A stretch of 18,141 nt of DNA from UBA1723 sp045642085 (GTDB lineage: Bacteria > Bacteroidota > Bacteroidia > Bacteroidales > Paludibacteraceae): assembly GCA_045642085.1 (NCBI GenBank), contig JAZUIF010000039.1, forward strand, positions 1-18,141. The letters are read 5' to 3'. The position numbers and the translations under genes are program-made. Under the pieces are notes generated by a model that was not told the origin of the DNA, did not search any database, and was given only the letters and a program-made list of their open reading frames with translations. The number at the start of each line of letters is the position of its first letter. Position 1 is the first letter of the stretch. Of this stretch, positions 7,515-13,496 are shown piece after piece.

Positions 7515-7673
7515 ATGTACGATAAAGATGATAGAAATGAAAAAAGGGATTTTCTAAAATCTCCTATTTTATTTGCAGTGGGAGCATTTGCAATTGGTTT
7601 GTTGCTTGGAAGAAGTATGGATCCTTCAACTGAGCGTGAATCATTAGTTGAAGAAAAGATAGTACAATCGTAG
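7515..7673 (+). CDS. 5' fragment of a frameshifted GldM-like gene: short anchor peptide
   Basis: This 52-codon frame starts at ATG 7515 with a charged cytoplasmic-type N-terminus (MYDKDDRNEKRDFLK), one hydrophobic helix at about 16-32 (SPILFAVGAFAIGLLLG), and then acidic residues (STERESLVEEK) before a stop at 7671. From 7652 the next coding frame is open and continues into the 7700-8227 frame with a plausible linker (DSTIVADTFAVDTVV). Adding one base in the GAAGAAAAGATAG stretch at 7650-7662, for example a fifth A, would give one protein of about 237 residues with a single N-terminal anchor. An N-terminal helix is also how GldM/PorM begin, so I read this as the true 5' end of the following gene, broken by a one-base deletion or a sequencing error. 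A separate small membrane peptide is the alternative. Confidence 0.6.
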   Translation: MYDKDDRNEKRDFLKSPILFAVGAFAIGLLLGRSMDPSTERESLVEEKIVQS

Positions 7674-7699
7674 CCGATACTTTTGCTGTTGACACTGTT

Positions 7700-8227
7700 G
7701 TGAATGAGAAAAACACAAAAATTCGTAAGGCTTTTGTTGTTTCTGAAACTGGAACTGTATTAAGAGGGGATCGTTATAATGCTTTTATATATTTGGCTGA
7801 AATTGATACGTCGCTTAATTATAGGGTTGTTATTAATGGTAAACCATTAGAACGCAATGAATATAGTTTTGCTTGTGCTTCGATTGGTAAACATGACTAC
7901 GAAGGGTCTATTGAGGTAGTTGAATCTGATAGTACAATCTCTGAATATCCATTTACTGGCAGCTATACTGTTGTTGAGCCACTTGCTAATATTACCTCTG
8001 ACGTTCTATGGGCAGGTAAGGATAATCCAATTTCGGTAACTTGTCAGGGATTTCCAGCTGACAATATAGTGCTGACGTGTACTAATTCCACTATGAGGAA
8101 ATTAGGTAATTCTCGCTATATTATAAGGCCGATAAAACCAGGCACAAATTGTAGAATGAGTGTGATTGGTAAGTTAGAAAACGGTGAAATCGTGTCCTTG
8201 GGAAGGAGAGACTTTATTGTAAAATAA
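7700..8227 (+). CDS. GldM/PorM-like periplasmic domain protein (3' part of a frameshifted gene)
   Basis: The 175-residue frame begins at GTG 7700 but stays open back to 7652, so the real N-terminus is probably in the frame upstream. Two tandem beta-sandwich units resemble the middle domains of GldM/PorM, the inner-membrane-anchored T9SS/gliding motor protein that spans the periplasm. Unit 1 (about 8-92): VLRGDRYNAFIYLAEIDTSLNY, VVINGKPL, YEGSIEV, EYPFTGSYTVVEP. Unit 2 (about 93-175): LANITSDVLWAGKDNPISV, GFPADNIVL, SRYIIRP, PGTNCRMSVIGK, GRRDFIVK. In GldM these steps read like VLYRGVDNPISISVPG and a closing F-R-V-K. The helical first periplasmic domain and the C-terminal domain of GldM are not present, and no gldKLNO genes lie nearby. 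It is therefore an orphan mini-GldM of unknown role. The frame is followed by a hairpin at 8268-8304. Confidence 0.75.
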   Translation: MNEKNTKIRKAFVVSETGTVLRGDRYNAFIYLAEIDTSLNYRVVINGKPLERNEYSFACASIGKHDYEGSIEVVESDSTISEYPFTGSYTVVEPLANITSDVLWAGKDNPISVTCQGFPADNIVLTCTNSTMRKLGNSRYIIRPIKPGTNCRMSVIGKLENGEIVSLGRRDFIVK

Positions 8228-8267
8228 CTAAACGAAACGATTTTCTACATTAGTTGTAGAGATATAA

Positions 8268-8304
8268 AAACAGCCAAAATGCAAGGATCGCATTTTGGCT
8301 GTTT
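8268..8304. terminator. Bidirectional hairpin terminator
   Basis: A perfect 15-bp stem (8268-8282 with 8290-8304) and a 7-nt loop. On the minus strand it runs into TTTTTATAT, a good terminator for the candidate RNA. On the plus strand the T run is only three bases, but it lies 41 bp after the GldM-like stop and may end that transcript too. Confidence 0.7.
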
Positions 8305-8418
8305 ATGTTAAAGGAAAAAAATGTCTTAACTTTTCGCCTGATTCGCATTAGCGTCTTGTGTTTGTTTTTTGCATAGAGTTCTTTTTCGCATCCATGCATT
8401 TTGTTGCTTAAATCTACA

Positions 8419-8447
8419 TTTCGCTAACTATTTTGTCCCAAGGCGTT
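8419..8447 (+). repeat. Copy B of the CCAAGGCGTT repeat
   Basis: Begins TTTCGCTAACTATTTTG and ends TCCCAAGGCGTT; same orientation as copies A and C. It is the most divergent copy in the middle, and is followed by GGCC instead of GAG/CAG. Confidence 0.7.
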
Positions 8448-8490
8448 GGCCAGGATACTTACGATGATATCGGATCATCTGCCTGTTTTT

Positions 8491-8548
8491 TGCACCTTAA
8501 CACCTAAGGTGCAACAGGTAATTTCTGATCACAGAAATTAGACCTGTT
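8491..8548. other. Adjacent hairpins with competing arms
   Basis: TGCACCTTA (8491-8499) pairs perfectly with TAAGGTGCA (8505-8513). Immediately after, AACAGGT plus AATTTCTG (8513-8527) pairs with CAGAAATT plus ACCTGTT (8532-8548), interrupted only by AG. A further CCTGTT at 8482-8487 can pair with the same AACAGG at 8513-8518, so two folds exclude each other. Confidence 0.6.
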
Positions 8549-8601
8549 TAAGAATTTCTCTTAGTAATTGTAGGTCTGTTACTTGTTCTACAATTCTTTT
8601 C

Positions 8602-8631
8602 TTTTTCGCTATTACTTTTTTCCAAGGCGTT
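8602..8631 (+). repeat. Copy C of the CCAAGGCGTT repeat
   Basis: Begins TTTTTCGCTATTAC and ends TTTTTTCCAAGGCGTT, 184 bp after the start of copy B and in the same orientation. It lies next to the 12-bp stem that starts at 8641. Confidence 0.75.
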
Positions 8632-8710
8632 CAGTTAAAAGTAAAGAAAACGACACCGTATGAAAAAGGGCTAACATGAAGACTGACCGATGCCGTTTTC
8701 TTTACAATTG

Positions 8711-8742
8711 CAAATATATGGCGAAGTATGATGTCGTGCAAA
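8711..8742 (-). promoter_or_regulatory. Minus-strand Bacteroidetes-type promoter in the intergenic region
   Basis: On the minus strand: TTTG (complement of 8739-8742), a 20-bp spacer, then TATATTTG (complement of 8711-8718), a full match to TAnnTTTG. It points into 8704-8264, where no protein gene is found. Confidence 0.55.
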
Positions 8743-8754
8743 TTGATTTTATAA

Positions 8755-8813
8755 ATACGTAAAAGGAATCGGAAAAGTCGTAAATTGATATTGTTAATTT
8801 ACCTTTTACGTAT
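8755..8813. repeat. 12-bp perfect inverted repeat with inner stem
   Basis: ATACGTAAAAGG (8755-8766) and CCTTTTACGTAT (8802-8813) are exact reverse complements. Inside them GTAAATT (8780-8786) pairs with AATTTAC (8796-8802). It lies 13 bp upstream of the -33 box of the minus-strand promoter and could be an operator or a transcribed hairpin. Confidence 0.6.
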
Positions 8814-9064
8814 AAGAATGTGCACTTAACATTATACAAATGCGTAAATTTATTTATGTAAAATATTGATTTTCAGTATATTGTGTTAGTGTGGTGATTT
8901 CGGTATTCTATGATGGTGAATTGGAGGATTTTATAGATAAAATTCAAATTAAGGTATTTAATTCTAATTGTGATTTAGCGTTGGAGGTTAATTAAGGGAC
9001 CATGTTTGATTGATTTGGACCCTAACCGTTTCCTAAAACGCGAGCCCTGTAGGGCGAGCGTATT
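8814..9064. other. Gene-free AT-rich stretch with one compact hairpin
   Basis: No plausible reading frame, RNA gene or promoter was recognised in most of this stretch. At 9038-9061 there is a compact palindrome: ACGC, then GA, GCCC, loop TGTA, GGGC, GA, GCGT. The two stems are separated by facing GA/GA steps that could form tandem sheared G-A pairs. A weaker hairpin (GGGACC at 8996-9001 with GGACCC at 9017-9022, one A-A mismatch) precedes it. Confidence 0.5.
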
Positions 9065-9095
9065 AAAAAAACGGTGTGCCTGTGAAGACACACCG
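9065..9095 (-). terminator. Terminator of the xylanase transcript
   Basis: Read on the minus strand, CGGTGTG (9095-9089) pairs with CACACCG (9078-9072) and is followed by seven T bases (complement of 9065-9071). It starts 32 bp after the xylanase stop. Confidence 0.8.
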
Positions 9096-9126
9096 CTAAT
9101 TCTGATTCGATAATGACGCTGATTGA

Positions 9127-10908
9127 TTATCTCTTTATGATTTTCTCAACGCTCTTATTGCCATTTTCTGATACGATTTCCATTACGTAGATTCCTGCAG
9201 GAAGATTCAATTTGACATTCAAATTATCGTTTCCTTTTCCTGCCATTACGACTTCTCCTACAAGGTTGCAAAGACGATAAGAGAAATTTCCGTCACAGTA
9301 AATTGTAGCATCTCCATCAGTAACTGTAGGGACAACTGCAATGCCATTATCCTTGATGTTATTAACGTCTGTAGGCATTTCCATTCCTTCGATGATCTTG
9401 TCGTATGCTCCCTTAGGCTGGTAGTTTGTGAAGATTAGTGGTCTTCCTTTTGCACGCCAGCTGATCTCATCGTTTGTTCCCCATAGAGCAACCAAACTGA
9501 TGTTGTCTTTGTATTTTTTGTATAGCTGGAACAACTCTCCATAAAGTTTAGACTGATCCTCGAATGTATAACCGTCCTCAACAGTGATATCCAACTCAGT
9601 TACCTGAATGTCGCAACCAATTGTAGCGAATTTAGCTAGAGCTACCTCATATTGCTGAGCAGAAGGGAATAGGGTGCTCAAATGAGACTGCATTCCAACA
9701 CCGTCACAAAGACCTTTGTCATACAAATTCTTTACCAAATTATAAATGGCATCAGTCTTAGAACCGATATACTCGTTATAGTCGTTGTAGTAAGCCTTGA
9801 TACCTTTTGGAAGGTATTTCTTTGCATATGTGAAAGCCTCTTCGATAAAAGAGTCATCACCATAGATCTCTACCCAACGTGATTGACCTTCTCTTTCGTA
9901 GTTGCTTCCTGGATTTCTCATCTGACCACCATCTGTAAATACCTCATTGACAATATCCCAAGCATAGATGTTTAGTTTAGGGTATGTAGTAGTTACCAAA
10001 TCGATGACGTTCTTGATGTAGTTCTCCATACGCTGGCTCATGATCTCCTTTGAGACTGTAGCTCCGTCGGATTCAAATCCTTCGTTGAAGAACCAGTCAG
10101 GAGTCTGTGAATGCCATACGAATACGTGTCCACGCATAGGGATCTTGTTGTCCTCACAGAATTTCAAAACAGCTTTAGTGTTAGGAGCTAGACGAACCTG
10201 TGGATTTACATTGTCACCGTCGCTTTGGCTTGCTGCCTGATTCAACATTGCGTCTGGCTTCAACTCATTACCTGGAGTTAGGCTGTTGAAGTGGTGGAGA
10301 ATCATGTTCTTGGCATTCTGTGGAGTGATCTCACTTGCTGTTGCAGCAGTACCGATCTTGAAATAGTCTCTGTAAAGATCTTTCAACGGCAATTGCTTAG
10401 AGAAGTCGACAAGCTCCTCAACCTTCTCCTCAATAGTGACGTCGTCGATGAAATATTCCAATGTCGCGCTGTTTGTGCACTGGATGTATGGTTGGATATC
10501 CTCTACACCTTCTGGGATGACAATCTCACCCTTCAACTCTGTCCAACTGTAGGCATAAGCCTCTTTGGATGCAATACCAGGGTAGGCATTCTCACCGTCA
10601 GCTGAATACTGAAGACTCAAATCCATGTTTCCGTTGGAGTAAACAAACACCCATGCTGAGATGATGTATGTTTTTCCAGCCTCGATAGACGCATTGCTAA
10701 CTAATGCTCCATGCCAGTTTTGCTCACGATTGCTAACGAAAAGTGATTGGTCTCCACTGTGATGCTGCTCAGTTGATAGCTCAACAGTCGCGTCGCCACG
10801 TCCTGCCCAGTCATCCGCGCTGGTCTCGAAATCGTAGCTCAATTTCTCGGCTTGACAATTTAGCCCACAAAGAGCTATAGCAGCCAAAAAAAATTTTTTG
10901 TAATCCAT
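9127..10908 (-). CDS. Secreted GH10 endo-1,4-beta-xylanase with N-terminal carbohydrate-binding module and T9SS sorting tail
   Basis: The enzyme hydrolyses internal beta-1,4 bonds of xylan with retention of configuration. The 593-residue protein has, in order: a signal peptide (about 1-20, ending CQA); a CBM4/9- or CBM22-like module (about 22-162: YDFETSADDWAGRGDATVEL, GDQSLFVSNREQNWHGA, EYFIDDVTI); a GH10 barrel (about 170-508), with GHVFVWHSQTPDWF at 260-273, acid/base E322 in WDIVNE and nucleophile E438 in VTELD; and a C-terminal region (about 525-593) ending in a type A T9SS sorting domain (LPAGIYVMEIVS...SVEKIIKR). The last part implies outer-membrane export by a type IX system and surface attachment or release, so the organism should carry T9SS. 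It lies 33 bp downstream of a FISUMP lipoprotein gene on the same strand and ends at a strong terminator. No SusC/SusD pair is in the window. Confidence 0.95.
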   Translation of the reverse strand: MDYKKFFLAAIALCGLNCQAEKLSYDFETSADDWAGRGDATVELSTEQHHSGDQSLFVSNREQNWHGALVSNASIEAGKTYIISAWVFVYSNGNMDLSLQYSADGENAYPGIASKEAYAYSWTELKGEIVIPEGVEDIQPYIQCTNSATLEYFIDDVTIEEKVEELVDFSKQLPLKDLYRDYFKIGTAATASEITPQNAKNMILHHFNSLTPGNELKPDAMLNQAASQSDGDNVNPQVRLAPNTKAVLKFCEDNKIPMRGHVFVWHSQTPDWFFNEGFESDGATVSKEIMSQRMENYIKNVIDLVTTTYPKLNIYAWDIVNEVFTDGGQMRNPGSNYEREGQSRWVEIYGDDSFIEEAFTYAKKYLPKGIKAYYNDYNEYIGSKTDAIYNLVKNLYDKGLCDGVGMQSHLSTLFPSAQQYEVALAKFATIGCDIQVTELDITVEDGYTFEDQSKLYGELFQLYKKYKDNISLVALWGTNDEISWRAKGRPLIFTNYQPKGAYDKIIEGMEMPTDVNNIKDNGIAVVPTVTDGDATIYCDGNFSYRLCNLVGEVVMAGKGNDNLNVKLNLPAGIYVMEIVSENGNKSVEKIIKR

Positions 10909-10941
10909 TTTTATTTATGTGTGAATTTAGAGTAAAATTTC

Positions 10942-11583
10942 TTATTTCGTAACGGCACGTATGGTCATGCCTTTGTCACGGTAGAACGACTGGACATTAT
11001 GGTCTTTGGAAGAAATTTCAAAACCGTATGCATTCTGTTTTGAATTCGACTCGATTTCAGAAGTCCAATAGTATCCCTGACTTGCGTAGTTTAGGTTGCC
11101 ATCGCCCGACATATAGCCAGTGGCAGGAAGGAATATCGAATTTCCGTTTTTTGCGACGATGTTGTATCCTGCTGGTTTAGTCTGCCATGTCCAAGTACAG
11201 TTGGCGATCAACTCCTCGAATTGTTTTTTTGTCGGAGTGCTCCAACCGATACCCATCATGTGAGTCGCAGCATCATATTCAGATGTAAGCTTCAAGTTTT
11301 GAATGACACCGTTTTTGGCTAGATCAGAAGCCGATTGGTTGAATGTCTCGCATTCAACTTCCGTATAATTGCTTTCCGTTACTTCCCCCCAGGCGAAGTA
11401 TGTGCCTTTTGATTCTGCTGTTTTAGCCCCGACATTAGATGCCGCCCATTTTGTGCCGCTTGGCAACCCAAGATCCACGTATTCAAAACCGTTGATTGTA
11501 TTCTCGTCTTCTGATTCTCCACATGAGACGAAAGATAGAGTAGTGAATACAAAGCCTGCTAATGTGTATAAAATCCTTTTCAT
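10942..11583 (-). CDS. FISUMP-domain lipoprotein
   Basis: The 213-residue product is a predicted lipoprotein: signal MKRILYTLAGFVFTTL, then lipobox SFVSC with C21, then an acidic GESEDE linker that could favour surface exposure in Bacteroidetes. The rest matches the Fibrobacter succinogenes major paralogous (FISUMP) domain pattern: EYVDLGLPSGTKWAASNVGA, YFAWGEV, GWSTPTKKQFEELI, GNSIFLPATGYMSG, GYYWTSE, and a closing TIRAVTK. The family is common on cell surfaces of fibrolytic bacteria, but no biochemical role is established that I can state. The start is the ATG at 11583. A GTG at 11604 would add seven residues, but it falls at or before the expected transcription start given the -7 box at 11610-11617. 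It is probably the first gene of a two-gene unit with the xylanase. Confidence 0.85.
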   Translation of the reverse strand: MKRILYTLAGFVFTTLSFVSCGESEDENTINGFEYVDLGLPSGTKWAASNVGAKTAESKGTYFAWGEVTESNYTEVECETFNQSASDLAKNGVIQNLKLTSEYDAATHMMGIGWSTPTKKQFEELIANCTWTWQTKPAGYNIVAKNGNSIFLPATGYMSGDGNLNYASQGYYWTSEIESNSKQNAYGFEISSKDHNVQSFYRDKGMTIRAVTK

Positions 11584-11609
11584 TTTGCTATATTTACTTA
11601 TCACTTTTG

Positions 11610-11617
11610 CAAAAATA
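11610..11617 (-). promoter_or_regulatory. Possible -7 box for the lipoprotein-xylanase unit
   Basis: The minus strand reads TATTTTTG, matching TAnnTTTG, about 27 bp before the lipoprotein ATG. No good -33 box was found at the expected distance. Confidence 0.4.
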
Positions 11618-11712
11618 TTGATTTTTAGCCAATTTAAGGTAATGTTAATGTTTAAAAGATATTAAATAGAGCATAAAGTGAGTAAAAAGTCCGTTTTGAC
11701 ATCTTTTTTTGC

Positions 11713-11720
11713 TAATTTTG
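11713..11720 (+). promoter_or_regulatory. Possible -7 box for the nucleoid-associated protein gene
   Basis: TAATTTTG matches TAnnTTTG and would start a transcript with a leader of about 60 nt. A TTTG occurs at 11695-11698, but the 14-bp spacing is shorter than usual. Confidence 0.4.
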
Positions 11721-11787
11721 CAGAGAGTGTTGATTATGCTTTTTTGACTTGGTGTAATGGCACATTGGTTTGTAAAATATAATATGT

Positions 11788-12852
11788 ATGCTATTTGACG
11801 TTATCAACTCAAGTATTTCAGACATGGTGATCCACCATATAGGTTCACATTCTGACAATTCTGAAAATGTATATTCCCAGCGTCCAATGTCGTTTTCTGA
11901 GGACGACAGTGAGCTGCCGCATCTGTTGAAACAGTTTTTCTTCGACTCATTCCGTGAGCCGAGTCTTTATAATTTCGAGGATATGAACGACAGTGTGGCG
12001 AAGATGGCTGCAGCTGTGTTTGATAATCCGTCGTCTTTCTATGAAAACTCGCGTCTGTTTGCCGCAGCGTTGTATGAAAACAGTAATCATCCCAACATCA
12101 AAAGTGGAGAGTTGTATGTCGCCATGTTCCGTGATGTACGCATTTTTGATCAAGATGTGAGATGTCTTGGCCTTTTCAAAAGCGAGCATAAGGATACTTT
12201 CTTGAAGGTTTATAATCAAGAAGATGGATTGGCTCTTGGCTACGATGAGGGCTTGGATTTGAAGAAGCTCGACAAAGGCTGTCTTATTTTCGACATTGAG
12301 CGTGAGAATGGATTTGTAGTGGCTTTGCTCGACAAGGCGGCTGGAAAGAGTGAAGCTACATTCTGGAAGAATGATTTCCTTGGACTAGTCACTCGTATGG
12401 ATAATAATTTCCAGACAAAGGAGTATATGGATTTGTGCAAGTCGTTTGTGACAGACATCTTCCGTCCTTCACGCGAAGAAGAGCCTGAGAATGGAATTGA
12501 GCGTACCGATCAGATTGATATGCTCAATCGTCAGGTAGATTTCTTCAAGGCTTCGGATATCTTTGATATTGATAGATTTAAGGAACAGGTGCTTGGAAAC
12601 AATGAGTCTATTTGTGATGTTTTCGACGAGCATCTTGCGCATTTCGAGGAAGCTAACGATGTGGAGTTGCCAAAGACATTTGCCATCAGCAAAGAGGTGG
12701 TGAAGAAAGGAGCTCCTAAATTCAAGAGTGTACTTAAGTTGGATAAGAATTTCCATGTCTACATTCATGGAAACCGAGATATGATCGAGCGATCTTTCGA
12801 TAAGGAAAAACGAATGCATTATTACAAGATTTACTTTGAAAACGAAGAGTAA
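11788..12852 (+). CDS. Nucleoid-associated protein (NdpA/YejK family)
   Basis: The 354-residue product is of the normal size for the NdpA/YejK nucleoid-associated family, whose E. coli founder is found in the spermidine nucleoid; its molecular role is still poorly defined. Supporting stretches: the N-terminal VINSSISDMVIHHIGS; FKSEHKDTFLKVY (about 130-142); LDKGCLIFDIERENGFVVALLDK (about 156-178); FWKNDFLGL; and the C-terminal KFKSVLKLDKNFHVYIHG followed by a basic end (KEKRMHYYKIYF). No membrane segment or signal peptide is present, consistent with a cytoplasmic location. It begins the plus-strand run and is 30 bp upstream of the DUF4199 gene. A TAATTTTG element lies in that gap at 12868-12875, too close to the next ATG to be a convincing promoter. 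Confidence 0.88.
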   Translation: MLFDVINSSISDMVIHHIGSHSDNSENVYSQRPMSFSEDDSELPHLLKQFFFDSFREPSLYNFEDMNDSVAKMAAAVFDNPSSFYENSRLFAAALYENSNHPNIKSGELYVAMFRDVRIFDQDVRCLGLFKSEHKDTFLKVYNQEDGLALGYDEGLDLKKLDKGCLIFDIERENGFVVALLDKAAGKSEATFWKNDFLGLVTRMDNNFQTKEYMDLCKSFVTDIFRPSREEEPENGIERTDQIDMLNRQVDFFKASDIFDIDRFKEQVLGNNESICDVFDEHLAHFEEANDVELPKTFAISKEVVKKGAPKFKSVLKLDKNFHVYIHGNRDMIERSFDKEKRMHYYKIYFENEE

Positions 12853-12882
12853 TTGAAATTAAAAATGTAATTTTGCAATATT

Positions 12883-13482
12883 ATGCAGGAAATACTAATA
12901 AATAAGACAGTGCTTGCAATGCGTTTGGGATTGATTTTGGCGGTCTCATTTGTAATGCGTGATTTTGTTTCCTTTTTTGTCGCCGACGGATTTCTATCTG
13001 TCGTCGCAATGTTTGTATCTATGTTTTTCCTGATATTTCCTTTTGTTTTCCTTTTCCGCATGACTGTTAATTTTTGTTGTCAGTACAACGACTGCAAATA
13101 TCAGTTTTCCACACCATTTTCTATCTCATTAAGAGGATTTGCTTTCGCAGGAATAATCTATGCTCTATGTTTCTATTTGTATATGAAACATTTTGCACCA
13201 AATATGCTTGGCGACATGGTGAATTCATATGAGAAGATATTGGAAGGGCAGGGGTACGACAGTTTGATTGAGGAGTGGAGACAGGTGGCTTCAACCGCAA
13301 CTCCGAGATCCTTAATACCGTCTATCTATATGGGATTTCTGTTTATGGGATTTTTTGTAAGTCTCATATCTGTCGGAGCTGCGCGATTTGCCAAATTGGA
13401 AAAACCGAAAGAGTTTGATTCAGTGAATAATGAGGATTCTAATTATGATAAAGATGAATCCATAAATAATAAAGATAATTAA
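12883..13482 (+). CDS. DUF4199-like four-helix membrane protein
   Basis: The 199-residue protein has four predicted transmembrane helices (about 9-33, 38-64, 83-101, 147-169) and a hydrophilic, asparagine/aspartate-rich C-terminal tail from about 175. The helix pattern and its position directly before a DPM1/GtrB-like glycosyltransferase match the DUF4199 proteins seen in Bacteroidetes. Their function is unknown. Conservation of the pair suggests a role with the glycosyltransferase, for example in handling a lipid-linked sugar, but that is inference. It is followed by the glycosyltransferase after only 14 bp. Confidence 0.75.
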   Translation: MQEILINKTVLAMRLGLILAVSFVMRDFVSFFVADGFLSVVAMFVSMFFLIFPFVFLFRMTVNFCCQYNDCKYQFSTPFSISLRGFAFAGIIYALCFYLYMKHFAPNMLGDMVNSYEKILEGQGYDSLIEEWRQVASTATPRSLIPSIYMGFLFMGFFVSLISVGAARFAKLEKPKEFDSVNNEDSNYDKDESINNKDN

Positions 13483-13496
13483 TAAACAATAAGATA

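Larger units (their letters stand above)
8264..8704 (-). ncRNA. Candidate structured RNA of about 440 nt, unknown family
   Basis: On the minus strand a full Bacteroidetes promoter (8711-8742) predicts a start near 8704, right at a 12-bp stem (8694-8705 with 8641-8652). Downstream follow an 8-bp stem (8566-8573/8588-8595), a two-part 15-bp hairpin (8513-8519 + 8520-8527 / 8532-8539 + 8542-8548), a perfect 9-bp hairpin (8491-8499/8505-8513), a 6-bp hairpin near 8463-8479, and a 15-bp perfect terminator stem (8268-8304) followed by T bases. No long reading frame exists on either strand here. It carries copies B and C of the CCAAGGCGTT repeat. I could not match it to tmRNA, RNase P RNA, 6S RNA or a known riboswitch. 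The existence of the transcript is inferred, not shown. Confidence 0.4.

Noticed and set aside
8419..8631. CRISPR array
   Set aside because: Only two copies lie close together, 184 bp apart and imperfect, without regular spacers or cas genes.
8264..8704. tmRNA, RNase P RNA, 6S RNA or retron RNA as identity of the candidate ncRNA
   Set aside because: No tRNA-like ends or CCA for tmRNA, no RNase P core sequence, no single long bulged hairpin as in 6S, and no reverse transcriptase gene nearby for a retron.
12868..12875. Promoter in the gap before the DUF4199-like gene (TAATTTTG)
   Set aside because: It would start transcription at or next to the ATG at 12883, and no -33 box lies at the expected distance; readthrough from the upstream gene is simpler.
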